Assembly (NCBI RefSeq): GCF_000632985.1
Contig: NZ_CP007481.1
Coordinates: forward strand, 806,001 to 870,000
Source: Neorickettsia helminthoeca str. Oregon
GTDB taxonomy: Bacteria > Pseudomonadota > Alphaproteobacteria > Rickettsiales > Anaplasmataceae
Direction: 5' to 3'
DNA: 64,000 bases
Shown: in pieces, positions 36,112 to 45,073 of the stretch
Layout of the letters: each line of letters opens with the position of its first letter
Position numbering within the stretch: position 1 is the stretch's first letter
Position numbers and translations under genes: made by a program
The notes under the pieces: model-generated
Told to the model about the DNA's origin: nothing
The model's database searches: none
The model's input: the letters and a program-made list of their open reading frames with translations, nothing else

Positions 36112-36969
36112 TTATAGCATATCAGCGACATTGAACCGCAATTGCATATCTCTCCAAGCCTCAAATTGATCCTTTGGTAGATTTTCCATCGGTGTACATA
36201 GGTACACAGCTCTGAGTGCGCTATCTGCCAGTACTCTCATAAATGGATTCTCATTATATTTCTCATCATCTACTATTTCCGCAGAGATTAGCTCACCACC
36301 TTGCCCTAGACGCATATTAACGGTGACTATAACATTATCGACATCCATGGCAGCGATCGGTACACGCCAACAATTTATAAAACGACTCCTTATAGAACTC
36401 ACTACATCAATTCCTATACCTTTCCTTGGATCATATTCCACCTTTCCCTTTCCTATAGCACCTGATTTTTCACCGTCATTTTGTACGCTGCCAGCCGTAG
36501 TTTTTTCGTCCAGGGATTGAAGCAAACCCGCTAATTCATCATCCTCCTTTAACTGCTGACTCGAAATAGGTTTACGTATTTTTATACTCTTTACTGGCTT
36601 ACTTTTCGATCTTTTAATCGGTAAAGCTGGTCCATCTTGGCCCTCAACCTCCACGCGCGAATCATTATCTGGCACTACTAGATCGTTGGTCTTACTATCA
36701 TCAGGAACCGTAACTGTAGCAAATTTTTTCTCCGCCTTTTTATCTACTCGATCGCTGATACCTGCTGAAGTATCCCTGAGCTTAAGGTTTGTCACATCAG
36801 TGATTTGTATGGAGTCAAGCACAATGAAAGTGCTAGTATCAGCGAGCTTCTGTAGGTTAATCTTCCCGGAAAAGGACAGGGGAACAAGAACAAGCAGATG
36901 AAGTAGCAGTGACAGAAAAAAGGAGAAGTCCAGATGAAAATTTCCTGATATATGAAGATCTCTGATCAT
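36112..36969 (-). CDS. tolA: TolA-like cell envelope protein
   Basis: 285 residues. One N-terminal membrane helix (FHLDFSFFLSLLLHLLVLVPLSF), a Lys/Ser/Asp-rich periplasmic linker, then a C-terminal domain (VEYDPRKGIGIDVVSSIRSRFINCWRVPI...VNMRLGQGGELISAEIVDD...) of TonB/TolA fold. Its place behind tolR and tolQ supports TolA, the inner-membrane protein reaching Pal/TolB. The linker is much shorter than in E. coli TolA. Confidence 0.8.
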   Translation of the reverse strand: MIRDLHISGNFHLDFSFFLSLLLHLLVLVPLSFSGKINLQKLADTSTFIVLDSIQITDVTNLKLRDTSAGISDRVDKKAEKKFATVTVPDDSKTNDLVVPDNDSRVEVEGQDGPALPIKRSKSKPVKSIKIRKPISSQQLKEDDELAGLLQSLDEKTTAGSVQNDGEKSGAIGKGKVEYDPRKGIGIDVVSSIRSRFINCWRVPIAAMDVDNVIVTVNMRLGQGGELISAEIVDDEKYNENPFMRVLADSALRAVYLCTPMENLPKDQFEAWRDMQLRFNVADML

Positions 36970-37082
36970 AGAATCTGCATACTAGGTCCAAATGTTACAA
37001 TGGAGAGAAGGATCAACACTACTGAAGCTACAAAATCCAAGACGTATCAGAACGAAGAAACATCTACTCACTCGACAACAAG

Positions 37083-37493
37083 TCATATCTTTCGATTTTC
37101 TGTGACCAGCGCTATATGTTTGAATCCAGACTCCTTGAGGTAGGCAAGTACTTTTACTATCCTCTCATAAGGAGCGCTCCTATCCCCCCGTATAAAGAGA
37201 CGGATTCCTGAATCATCAGATTTCTGCAGTATTTTGCCTTTAAGATCTCTGAGATTGACCTGTGTATCGTTGATATAGATCGACCCGTTTTTAGTAATAT
37301 TCAGAACGACCTCAATATTTTCCAAGTTATTCACAGACCCAGACTGCACAATTGGAACATTTATCTCAATACCAGGTACGAGCATTGGCGCCGTAATCAT
37401 GAAAACAACTAACAGAACCAACATTACATCGACCATCGGTGTAACGTTGATTTCACTGATTACTTTACTACGTCTAATCTTCATTTTCAGCAT
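37083..37493 (-). CDS. tolR: TolR/ExbD biopolymer transport protein
   Basis: 136 residues with one membrane helix (VMLVLLVVFMITAPMLV) after SEINVTPMVDVMLV, which carries the proton-pathway Asp; the periplasmic domain follows. Overlaps the end of tolQ by 20 bases; an ATG three codons in is an alternative start. Confidence 0.92.
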   Translation of the reverse strand: MLKMKIRRSKVISEINVTPMVDVMLVLLVVFMITAPMLVPGIEINVPIVQSGSVNNLENIEVVLNITKNGSIYINDTQVNLRDLKGKILQKSDDSGIRLFIRGDRSAPYERIVKVLAYLKESGFKHIALVTENRKI

Positions 37494-38130
37494 CGAGAGT
37501 CGTTATAATTTCCCACATTAAGTTCTCGAGGTCCTGTGTAATCTGGGCTGTACGCGCTGATGTATAATTGTAAAAAATCAACGCCGGTATAGCTACAAAG
37601 AGGCCGACTGCAGTCGCCAAAAGAGCTTCCCCTATTGATGGGGCGACGACAGTGAGCGCGACGGAGTTGAGTGTCCCTATTGCTTGGAAACTACGCATTA
37701 TTCCCCAGACTGTCCCAAACAGACCCACAAAGGGAGCAACACCAGCAGTGGTCGCAAGGAAATCTGAGCCCTTCTCAAAGCGTGATGAAATTTTTGCGAT
37801 TTCCAGGCTCATGACGGTTTGCAATTTTCGTTCGAACCCTTGCTTCTCCCGTCCTATTAAAAGCTCAGCTCTAGCCATGAAAATCATCAATGCCTCACCA
37901 ATTGGTGTCTGATCTCCTATCAAACTATCACGCAACGTAGACAGACCATTAGTAGTACACAGTATCCCTTGGAAGGTTGCAACCTTCTTCATACAGGACC
38001 TCAATAGAAACACCTTCTTAAAAATTATCCGCCAAGAAAAAATGGAGGCAAAAAGAAGTGACAACATCACGCATTTCACAACAAGATCAGAGTGCAGAAT
38101 GAGGGATATCAATGAGAAGTCAGAATGCAT
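37474..38130 (-). CDS. tolQ: TolQ/ExbB proton channel protein
   Basis: 218 residues with three membrane helices: near residues 14-35, and SDFLATTAGVAPFVGLFGTVWGIMRSF, followed by VALTVVAPSIGEALLATAVGLFVAIPALIFYNY, the MotA/TolQ/ExbB signature. Forms the 5:2 motor with TolR, energising TolA. Confidence 0.93.
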   Translation of the reverse strand: MHSDFSLISLILHSDLVVKCVMLSLLFASIFSWRIIFKKVFLLRSCMKKVATFQGILCTTNGLSTLRDSLIGDQTPIGEALMIFMARAELLIGREKQGFERKLQTVMSLEIAKISSRFEKGSDFLATTAGVAPFVGLFGTVWGIMRSFQAIGTLNSVALTVVAPSIGEALLATAVGLFVAIPALIFYNYTSARTAQITQDLENLMWEIITTLDAENED

Positions 38131-38235
38131 TTCAATACCGGACTACTTTTCCACTGTGTTAAGACAACTCAAATATACCGCACTGGAATACAAACCACAA
38201 ATATCCACACTACACAAGTACTGGAACTCAGTGCA

Positions 38236-38997
38236 TCACATAATGAAAACGGCCTCAAACAAGAACATTGTAAGGACCGTCACGAGTGTAAACATTGCCA
38301 CCTGAACTATTCTGATGGAGGTACCACGCAAAAGATAATTAATCCTTTCCTCACCGGAAAGAATTGCTGTCAGATGACCAAAAATTCCACGATTCGTCAG
38401 TGCACCACAGTCTCTTGTAGCTACCACATCGAGCGGTATCGAAAGAAATGCAGCCAAAACCCCAAAAGAGAATCCTGTAAATGTAGTGCAAAGGAGATTA
38501 AAGTGATAAGCAACTGAAATTTCATAGGAAGTTACTGAGGCGGACCAGAAAATCATATTCCGAAAAAGGATGGGAAGCATTACGCTTCCAAAAGTGGCTC
38601 TACTTTCCATCAATGAACCTTTATTACGGCTAATTTCACGCATCTCTGACGGCAGCGAACATAGAGTCTCACAACAGCCGCCAAAAACAGAACGAAAAAA
38701 TACGGCAAAAAGCGTAGAATGTACAAAAAATTTCAGCAGATTATCAGCAATCACCTCAGAGATACCAAAAGACATGGAACTCAAAAAGTTCATTATCGCA
38801 TAGGGAAGCGCACCTCTGAAAAAAGCCGCAACACCTTCAGTGCGGAATGTATCCGTAGCAATCTTGCTATATGATTCCCCTGTTTGTTGTTTAATTACCT
38901 TCAGGAACTGCAACGGGGACATAAGCACAGCAGCTACCGCAGCAAAAGAACCGAAAAATACTCCACTAAGGAGGACATCATAAAGTTGCCAGAACAT
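38236..38997 (-). CDS. Mitochondrial carrier family-like membrane protein, copy A
   Basis: 253 residues, about six membrane helices in three similar thirds. Third 1 (1-90): SPLQFLKVIKQQ...RTEGVAAFFRGALPYAIMNFLS, i.e. P28-x-Q30-x-x-K33 and E54-G55-(4)-F60-R61-G62, the carrier signature PX[DE]XX[KR] + [DE]GX4[FYW][KR]G. Third 2 (95-165): SLPSEMREISRNK (P116, E118). Third 3 (168-253): IPLDVVATRDC (P188, D190, A193 in place of the usual Lys) and LLRGTSIRIVQVAMFTLVT. This is the SLC25 pattern, rare in bacteria (LncP of Legionella is one known case). Substrate unknown; either inserted in a host membrane as effector, or used in the bacterial envelope. Tandem with copy B, upstream of tolQ. Confidence 0.65.
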   Translation of the reverse strand: MFWQLYDVLLSGVFFGSFAAVAAVLMSPLQFLKVIKQQTGESYSKIATDTFRTEGVAAFFRGALPYAIMNFLSSMSFGISEVIADNLLKFFVHSTLFAVFFRSVFGGCCETLCSLPSEMREISRNKGSLMESRATFGSVMLPILFRNMIFWSASVTSYEISVAYHFNLLCTTFTGFSFGVLAAFLSIPLDVVATRDCGALTNRGIFGHLTAILSGEERINYLLRGTSIRIVQVAMFTLVTVLTMFLFEAVFIM

Positions 38998-39018
38998 ACT
39001 ATATACTAAATTCTGAAC

Positions 39019-39786
39019 TCAAATACCAAGGTAACGTATGAAAAACATCGTAGACACAGTGACAGCTGTAAAAATGACAATCTGCAATACCCTAATCACA
39101 CTTCCCAATAAGAATTTGTTTTTTGAATCCCTCATTATGCGAAGCACTCTATTGAGTAAAGTGAGTTCTTCCCTCGCAGCACAGCTTTGAGTAACTAGCA
39201 CATCAAATGGAATCGAGACAATAGCGAAGATCAAGCCCATGCAAACGGATAACAAAATCGACACCCCGGATTCCAAGTGAAACCTTGTGGAGATCTCATA
39301 CGCTGAAGTGGAACCTAACCATGCAACTGAGTTTCTCAAGAAAGACGGAAAAAGCACACTACTCACCTTACCATCACCGGAAGCAAGTTCCCTTTTATTT
39401 CTGACTATTTCCCGCACTTCTGGGTAGACAGTCATCAAGGTTTCAATTGCTCCACCAAGGAGAGCTCTGAAGAAAATACCAGTGAGAATACCGTAACCAA
39501 GTGGCAGTACACGCTCCGATACCATATCACTCAGGCCAAAGGAAAGATTGGAAAGGAAATTCATAACAACATAAGGTGCTGCACCCCCAAAGAAAATCCT
39601 TAAGCAATCATCCCTATACCAGGTTTCTCGGAATATTGAAGAATAAGATCTAGCAGTATCTTGTCTGACAACCTTCACGTACTGCACCGGCGACACGAAA
39701 AATGCAACGAAGGCTGCAAGAGCTGCGTAAACAAGAGGAGCCAAAAAAAAATCCAATAGCATGTTTCGGACTAAACGGAAATCCAA
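39019..39786 (-). CDS. Mitochondrial carrier family-like membrane protein, copy B
   Basis: 255 residues, a diverged paralogue of copy A with the same three-part layout. Third 1: VSPVQYVKVVRQDT (P33, Q35, K38) then IFFGGAAPYVVMNFLSNLSFGLSD; the EG pair is replaced by DDC. Third 2: GGAIETLMTVYPEVREIVRNKR (122-125). Third 3: IPFDVLVTQS (P193, D195), then SVIRVLQIVIFTAVTVST. The charged gate residues are only partly kept, so transport may be altered. 21-base gap to copy A; same strand. Confidence 0.6.
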   Translation of the reverse strand: MDFRLVRNMLLDFFLAPLVYAALAAFVAFFVSPVQYVKVVRQDTARSYSSIFRETWYRDDCLRIFFGGAAPYVVMNFLSNLSFGLSDMVSERVLPLGYGILTGIFFRALLGGAIETLMTVYPEVREIVRNKRELASGDGKVSSVLFPSFLRNSVAWLGSTSAYEISTRFHLESGVSILLSVCMGLIFAIVSIPFDVLVTQSCAAREELTLLNRVLRIMRDSKNKFLLGSVIRVLQIVIFTAVTVSTMFFIRYLGI

Positions 39787-39823
39787 AAGAAGATTGGATG
39801 CCTATAAAATTACACCTGAAGGG

Positions 39824-39958
39824 CTATTTTGAGCCCTGCCTGACATTACAACGAGGATTTCTCCTGTTGTAGACGTAGACACGTTTTCCCCTCTTGGCGA
39901 CATACGAATTACGAGCATCACGCTTTTTCGCTGACTTTAAGGACCCTATAACTTTCAT
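39824..39958 (-). CDS. rpmJ: 50S ribosomal protein L36
   Basis: 44 residues from the ATG at 39958: MKVIGSLKSAKKRDARNSYV, then AKRGKRVYVYNRRNPRCNVRQG. Matches L36 in order and length; the zinc-binding Cys/His set is incomplete, as in the zinc-free alphaproteobacterial form. The open frame continues upstream to 40105, but that part is unlike a ribosomal protein. Confidence 0.93.
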   Translation of the reverse strand: MKVIGSLKSAKKRDARNSYVAKRGKRVYVYNRRNPRCNVRQGSK

Positions 39959-40201
39959 AAGACTCGTACCTACTCTTGGATAAGACACCAAACTCATCCA
40001 TTCTACATCAGAAAAAATCTCGAAACAACTTGAAGCAGAATCCGATAAAAGATAATTTGCCACAAACAATTCTTTAGATACTTTCATAGGTGCATAGTAG
40101 ACCACAAAAGCCCTATGTCACTCGCTGAAAGGACTTGTTTTAAAAGATGAAAATTATTATCATTACCGGGTGCACGGGTTTTGGTTTTGATCAGTTCTAT
40201 T

Positions 40202-41122
40202 ATGGCGTCGGAGCGGACTTTTGAGGGTGTCTTTACCGCTGTAGTCACACCCTTTAAGCGAGAGCAAGTTGATTACGAAGGTTTCAGGATACTAGTTGAG
40301 TCGCAGATTGGTAACGGAATACATGGAATCGTGGTTGCTGGATCTACGGGTGAATCACAGTTACTCTCTCATTCGGAGTACCTCGCCCTGATAGACTGCG
40401 CTGTAGATGTAGTTAAGGAGAGAGTTCCTTTGATAGTCGGAGTGCCTCATTGTGCAACAAGTAAGGTCATCGAAGAGATAGTGTCGCTCAAAGAGCGTAG
40501 TGTATCAGCATTTTTGATTTCTACACCTTACTATGTTCTACCGCAACAGGAGGGGATTTTCGAGCACTATAGAGCGATCACTGAAAAAACTAAAGCGAAC
40601 ATCATCGTCTACAATATACCTCATAGGTGTGGTGTAAACATAGAAAATAGCACGATGTTGAGGATCATGGATTTGCCAGGTGTAGTCGCTATCAAGGATG
40701 CATCCGGCAACCTCGAATGCCCTACCATCTTGAAAGCGGCAAATGAGCGTGTGCCAATCTTGATGGGGAATGATACACAATATGCTGCACATAGGCTTCA
40801 CGGAGGGGATGGCGTTATATCTGCCGTAAGCAATCTGATACCGAGTGAAATGCTCGCCTTGGAAAATGCAATCAGAAGTGGTCAGTATGAAAGGATGAAA
40901 GCCCTGCATAAAGCGATTTTTCCACTTGCCAAATCCATATTCTGTGAAACCAATCCTGGTCCACTAAAATACGCACTTAGCTGCGTGAATAAATGTATCA
41001 CACATAATGTTAGACACCCTTTGGTCAACGCTTCTGATTCAACAAAGCGCACTATACAAAACGCCCTAGAAGAGTTTGAGAAGGAAAAAATAAGATTAAG
41101 TGAGCTTTGTCACAACTTTTAG
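40202..41122 (+). CDS. dapA: 4-hydroxy-tetrahydrodipicolinate synthase
   Basis: 306 residues from the ATG at 40202 (the open frame reaches 40181 with TTG). FTAVVTPFKREQVDY at the start; GSTGESQLLSHSEY, the catalytic Tyr region VYNIPHRCGVNI, and the Schiff-base Lys in GVVAIKDASGN. First committed step of diaminopimelate/lysine synthesis, needed for peptidoglycan cross-links. Confidence 0.95.
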   Translation: MASERTFEGVFTAVVTPFKREQVDYEGFRILVESQIGNGIHGIVVAGSTGESQLLSHSEYLALIDCAVDVVKERVPLIVGVPHCATSKVIEEIVSLKERSVSAFLISTPYYVLPQQEGIFEHYRAITEKTKANIIVYNIPHRCGVNIENSTMLRIMDLPGVVAIKDASGNLECPTILKAANERVPILMGNDTQYAAHRLHGGDGVISAVSNLIPSEMLALENAIRSGQYERMKALHKAIFPLAKSIFCETNPGPLKYALSCVNKCITHNVRHPLVNASDSTKRTIQNALEEFEKEKIRLSELCHNF

Positions 41123-41221
41123 TTTCCTCTCTAGTTAGTCGCGGTTTTTACAATCTGCTAGACAACAGACCAAGAACATCTAATGACGATTGGCGACACC
41201 TCTAAGAAGAATGGGACGTAC

Positions 41222-41250
41222 TTGAAATATGCGCTATCCTCCACTATAAT
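41222..41250 (+). promoter_or_regulatory. Near-consensus sigma70 promoter for the cytochrome b561 gene
   Basis: TTGAAA (41222-41227), 17 bases, TATAAT (41245-41250). Predicted start near 41257. One of the best promoter matches in the window. AGGAG (41262-41266) is unusually far (15 bases) from the ATG at 41282. Confidence 0.6.
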
Positions 41251-41281
41251 CTATCACCGATAGGAGATAACTAGATCTCAG

Positions 41282-41803
41282 ATGTCCGCTCCGGAGAAAT
41301 ATAGCATAAGCATGAGAGTCATGCACTGGGTCCTAGGTTTTGCAATTATTGCGATGATAGTCGTCGGTTTTCTGATGACTCATTACATGGTTCCACCAGT
41401 GAAATTTGCTGTCTATAACCAGCACAAAGCTATAGGAATCACCATCGGTGTACTGATGATAGTAAGGATATTTGTCCGTCTATTTTCGAAACTACCTGGG
41501 GATCAATTTTCGAAGATAGAGTCGATTGCGATGCAAGCAGCACATGTATTACTGTACGTTACGACCATTGGAGCCGTAATATCTGGGTACGTGATGTCTT
41601 ATAGCTCAGGAAGAGAGGTGTCGTGGTTCAACTGTTTCAGACTCCCAGCGCTGATACCGGTCGACCCCTACATCGCTGGTTCCGCACATAAGATGCACCA
41701 GGTTCTTGTATACTCACTGGGTTGCTTGATAGTGCTGCACATCTTTGCTGCTATAAAGCACCTCTGCATAGATAAAAAAAATATCTTTAAGAAAATGATT
41801 TGA
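41282..41803 (+). CDS. Cytochrome b561 (CybB-type)
   Basis: 173 residues with four membrane helices. His residues at RVMHWVLGF, YNQHKAIGI, QAAHVLLYV and KMHQVLVYSLG / VLHIFAAIKHL provide the two haem b sites. Family of di-haem inner-membrane proteins, probably transferring electrons between the quinone pool and an acceptor (superoxide:ubiquinone oxidoreductase in E. coli CybB). Acceptor here unknown. Confidence 0.85.
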   Translation: MSAPEKYSISMRVMHWVLGFAIIAMIVVGFLMTHYMVPPVKFAVYNQHKAIGITIGVLMIVRIFVRLFSKLPGDQFSKIESIAMQAAHVLLYVTTIGAVISGYVMSYSSGREVSWFNCFRLPALIPVDPYIAGSAHKMHQVLVYSLGCLIVLHIFAAIKHLCIDKKNIFKKMI

Positions 41804-41838
41804 CGAATATTTTTCATATTCGTTATTCATATTCGTTA
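41803..41838. repeat. Tandem 13-base repeat and hairpin at the cytochrome gene end
   Basis: TTCATATTCGTTA occurs twice head to tail (41813-41825, 41826-41838). ACGAATAT (41803-41810) pairs with ATATTCGT (41816-41823). The hairpin begins on the last base of the stop codon. Could be a weak terminator or operator pair. Confidence 0.6.
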
Positions 41839-41879
41839 TAGTTTAGCTAGTCCTGATGATCTCTTGAGAATCTTCATTG

Positions 41880-42866
41880 ATGGTAACGTTGCGCCATGGT
41901 AGAATCTCGGGTGTTTTACCGGGTCGAGAAGACGTGAAGCAGATCGTTTATCTGAACAGTGAGTATGTGCCAGTCGAAGAAGCCAAAATAAGTGTCAACG
42001 ATCGTGGCTTTACTTTCGGGGATAGTATATATGAGGTTACACCAGTGATTCATGGTGTCCCGATAGACTTTGATCTGCATATCGCTCGTCTACGTGATTC
42101 ATGCGAGAAGATATCAATTGAGCTTCCCTGGATTTTCTACACTGATGAGTTAGGACAAATAGTGAATAGGCTTCTTTCTCTCAACGGAGCCAAGAAGGAT
42201 TATAAGCTCTACATACAGATAAGCAGAGGTGTAGCCGAGAGAAATCACATTTTACATGAAAAAGTCCGGCCCACAGTTCTTGTGATGCTACAGCAATTCG
42301 TTAGGCCACCCAGGATACAGGAGGGAATGGCTGGTTTCCTTGTTGAAGACTGTCGCTGGGCGTACAGAGATATAAAATCCACGTCTATTCTCGCGAATGT
42401 TCTTGCTAAAAAAGCTGCATTCGACGCAGGAGCAAGTGAGGCAATACTGTATGATACCAAACCAGAAGGTAAGATAGTAACGGAAGGCTCAAGTTGTAAT
42501 ATTTTCATTGTGGATAAGCGTAATAGAGTCATCACACACCCCGTGAATAGCTCTATACTGAGTGGTGTGACTAGGCACAGAGTAATTCAGATCGCCATTG
42601 CTGAAAACCTACAGGTATGTGAACAAGTCTTCACAATCGAAGAATTGCTTGACGCAAATGAGGTCTTTGCAACAGCTTCAGGGATTTTTATACGCGGAAT
42701 ACATAAAGTAGGAAAATCTTTAATAAAGTATGGTGAAATAGGTGTCATAACTAGGATGCTGGAGAAATTGTTCAACGAATATGTAGATAAACAGCTCTGT
42801 ACACCAAATGAAACGAGAACCAAAACTGAAGACACCACAACAAACACCAAAAGCTATATTATTTGA
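41880..42866 (+). CDS. Class IV aminotransferase, D-alanine aminotransferase-like
   Basis: 328 residues from the ATG at 41880. PLP fold-type IV: YLNSEYVPVEEAKISVNDRGFTFGDSIYEV at the N-terminus, SILANVLAKKAAF with the PLP Lys, EGSSCNIFIVD and TGVT-like SGVTRHRV. The N-terminal ~20 residues are extra. Family makes D-Ala/D-Glu from alpha-keto acids (Dat) or acts on branched chains (IlvE); the lack of a clear IlvE consensus favours Dat, useful for cell-wall precursors. Its end overlaps the next gene by 59 bases. Confidence 0.75.
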   Translation: MVTLRHGRISGVLPGREDVKQIVYLNSEYVPVEEAKISVNDRGFTFGDSIYEVTPVIHGVPIDFDLHIARLRDSCEKISIELPWIFYTDELGQIVNRLLSLNGAKKDYKLYIQISRGVAERNHILHEKVRPTVLVMLQQFVRPPRIQEGMAGFLVEDCRWAYRDIKSTSILANVLAKKAAFDAGASEAILYDTKPEGKIVTEGSSCNIFIVDKRNRVITHPVNSSILSGVTRHRVIQIAIAENLQVCEQVFTIEELLDANEVFATASGIFIRGIHKVGKSLIKYGEIGVITRMLEKLFNEYVDKQLCTPNETRTKTEDTTTNTKSYII

Positions 42867-43464
42867 TTGGGATAATACCGTTGTTGATACTCGAAGTGTG
42901 GTGTTGAACGCACTCAACAAGGCGTTAAAGCAACTAAATAAGCCGATAGTCGAAGATTATATAAACACAGCAGGTAGAGCGGAATTCTTCAAACAGTCAT
43001 TTGGGGGAGACTGGGAGTATGCAAATGAAGTCTTTAACAATTATCTTAGACATGAAAGCATACAAAGTATACAGGATATTAGGATCTTTCCTGGTTTCGT
43101 TGAGTTATTGGACTATATCAATGAGAATGGGATATTCACTGGTATAGTGAGTAATAAATCTGGGGAACTCCTAAGAAAAGAAATAGAAGCCCTCGGTTTA
43201 ACAAACAATTTCGACGTAGCCGTGGGTTCGGGAGATACGGATCAAGATAAACCTTCGGCAAAACCGCTTTTATATGCTCTTTCAGGCAGCGGTATTTCTC
43301 CTTCAGAGAATGACGTTACTTTCATTGGAGATAGTATAATCGATATGGAATGTGCAAAGAATGCTTCCGTAAGAGGAGTCATATACGGATCACCTGGGAT
43401 CTGCAGCTATGATAATATACCTGTCATCTACCACTATGGACACGCAAAAAGTATCTTATTTTGA
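42808..43464 (+). CDS. HAD-superfamily phosphatase (Gph-like)
   Basis: 218 residues. Motif I AILFDWDNTVVDT (nucleophile Asp and DxD), motif II IVSNKSG, motif III Lys in QDKPSAKP, motif IV FIGDSIIDMECAKN. A cap domain lies between I and II. Probably phosphoglycolate phosphatase-like; exact substrate unknown. Starts within the aminotransferase gene. Confidence 0.8.
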   Translation: MKREPKLKTPQQTPKAILFDWDNTVVDTRSVVLNALNKALKQLNKPIVEDYINTAGRAEFFKQSFGGDWEYANEVFNNYLRHESIQSIQDIRIFPGFVELLDYINENGIFTGIVSNKSGELLRKEIEALGLTNNFDVAVGSGDTDQDKPSAKPLLYALSGSGISPSENDVTFIGDSIIDMECAKNASVRGVIYGSPGICSYDNIPVIYHYGHAKSILF

Positions 43465-43548
43465 GTCGTACAACTACTTTACTACTTTATCTATTGACAA
43501 AGAACCTTCTTCGTAATCAAATGGCATTGGCCCATGTGGATTGTGTGC

Positions 43549-44319
43549 ATGTCTCTAAATGAACTTTTCACATTGCTGAGGTTCTACAACAAGGTTGGAA
43601 TAGAATTCCTGAGGAAACCTCCGAAAGGAGACTGTGCGCCTTTTTCTACAGAGAAGGAAGTCCAGTGGTTGGGCGAGGGACAAAGTAAAGGAGCACGTCC
43701 TGGTAACCAGATGAGCGCAGAGCTAGCAAAAAAACTAGAACAGGTATCGACACTTGGCGAGCTAAGGGAATTAGTACTTTCTTTCGATGGGTGCTCGCTC
43801 AAGGAAGGTGCAACGAATACCGTCTTCTGTGACGGTAACCCAGATTCAGGAATCATGTTAATCGGAGAAGCCCCAGGTGAACAAGAGGATAAACTCGGTA
43901 TCCCCTTTCGTGGCAGGAGCGGAAACCTATTGGATAAAATGCTCCAGGCTATAGATCTAGACAGAAAAAAGGTCTACATCACAAACACGATTTTCTGGAG
44001 GCCTCCAGGCAATAGGCGCCCACTACCCGAAGAAATAGAAGCTTGTAGACCCTTTTTGGAGCATCACATACGCTTGGTATCACCTAAGCTTATAGTGTTA
44101 CTTGGATCCACAGCAGCCTCATCTGTTCTGAACAGCCAAGACAGGGTATCTCAGATGCGTAATAGATTCCATCAGTACAAAAACGATTTTATAAAAGAAG
44201 CAATCACTACCATGGTTACTTTTCATCCATCGTACTTGCTTAGGCAGCCCGCCCAGAAGAGACTAGCCTGGGAAGATCTGAAACTGATCCGCAGCTATAT
44301 AGAAGAACATGCAATCTAA
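43549..44319 (+). CDS. Family-4 uracil-DNA glycosylase
   Basis: 256 residues from ATG 43549 (43534 is an alternative). Motif A GEAPGEQEDKLGIPFRGRSGNLLDKML and motif B HPSYLLR are those of family-4 UDG; the two N-terminal Cys (DGCSLKEGAT...FCDG) may be part of the Fe-S cluster site. The first ~80 residues (SKGARPGNQMSAELAKKLEQV) are longer than in thermophile enzymes and characteristic of alphaproteobacterial members. Removes uracil from DNA. Overlaps mlaA by 11 bases. Confidence 0.85.
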   Translation: MSLNELFTLLRFYNKVGIEFLRKPPKGDCAPFSTEKEVQWLGEGQSKGARPGNQMSAELAKKLEQVSTLGELRELVLSFDGCSLKEGATNTVFCDGNPDSGIMLIGEAPGEQEDKLGIPFRGRSGNLLDKMLQAIDLDRKKVYITNTIFWRPPGNRRPLPEEIEACRPFLEHHIRLVSPKLIVLLGSTAASSVLNSQDRVSQMRNRFHQYKNDFIKEAITTMVTFHPSYLLRQPAQKRLAWEDLKLIRSYIEEHAI

Positions 44320-45073
44320 GTTCTTTAAGTCCGGAAGTAGAGCGCTAATAATCTCATTATTGCTTTTTTATGTTTTCCCGTTTGCCTGCCTAGGTGAGAC
44401 AAGTGAGTCCTTTGATTCCGTATTTGATCTCTCCGAATCTTCGGTTGTAAGGGCTGTAAAGGTGTACGACCCCCTGGAGGGATTTAACCGGAAGATGTTT
44501 AAAATAAATTGCTCTCTGATTGCCAAGTTGCAGCAATCTGCGAATAAGAAACTTTTCAAAGTCACCAGTCGAAGTAGACCCTTCGACAACAAAAGTACTG
44601 TGAAACCAGTAAAACAAGCTTTATTTAATATCATGGACAACCTTTCGGAACCCAGTATGGCCATTAATCATTTACTACAAGGGCATCCAGAGAATTCTGT
44701 TAGGGAACTATGGCGCTTTTTTATTAATTCGACGCTTGGTATATTCGGCACTTTTGACATAGCTGGGACTATCGGGCTAGAAAAAAGACCCAGCTCCTAT
44801 AAACAAACTTTAGCGCTGTATGGTATTAAGAGCGGTCCATTCCTGATTGTTCCTTTGCTGGGTGCCACGTCGCTCAGGAACAGCTTCGCTGCGATTCTTG
44901 AAATACTTACAAATCCACTTAATTTGCTAGTGCCAAACAGATCCATAATCTTTATCATGTACAACTGCGACAAAATCGCACGTGGAATAAAGTACCGCTC
45001 TATAGTCTTCGAAAATAATATTGACCCTTATGCAAAACTACGCACTCTCTCGATCAATGCTACGAATTTTTAA
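44309..45073 (+). CDS. mlaA: MlaA/VacJ-like outer-membrane phospholipid transport protein
   Basis: 254 residues with a signal peptide (ALIISLLLFYVFPFACLG; the Cys context PFAC is a poor lipobox). VYDPLEGFNRKMFKIN and NIMDNLSEPSMAINHLLQGHPENSVRELWRFFINSTLGIFGTFDIA and GPFLIVPLLG are MlaA signatures. Removes mislocalised phospholipids from the outer leaflet. Overlaps mlaC; MlaDEFB are not in this window. Confidence 0.9.
   Translation: MQSKFFKSGSRALIISLLLFYVFPFACLGETSESFDSVFDLSESSVVRAVKVYDPLEGFNRKMFKINCSLIAKLQQSANKKLFKVTSRSRPFDNKSTVKPVKQALFNIMDNLSEPSMAINHLLQGHPENSVRELWRFFINSTLGIFGTFDIAGTIGLEKRPSSYKQTLALYGIKSGPFLIVPLLGATSLRNSFAAILEILTNPLNLLVPNRSIIFIMYNCDKIARGIKYRSIVFENNIDPYAKLRTLSINATNF

Noticed and set aside
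38236-39786. Alternative reading of the carrier-like pair as TolQ/ExbB-like or generic permease paralogues
   Set aside because: They lack the TolQ signature, and the three-fold repeat of the P-x-x-x-x-K helix end with EG(4)FRG is not a feature of those families.
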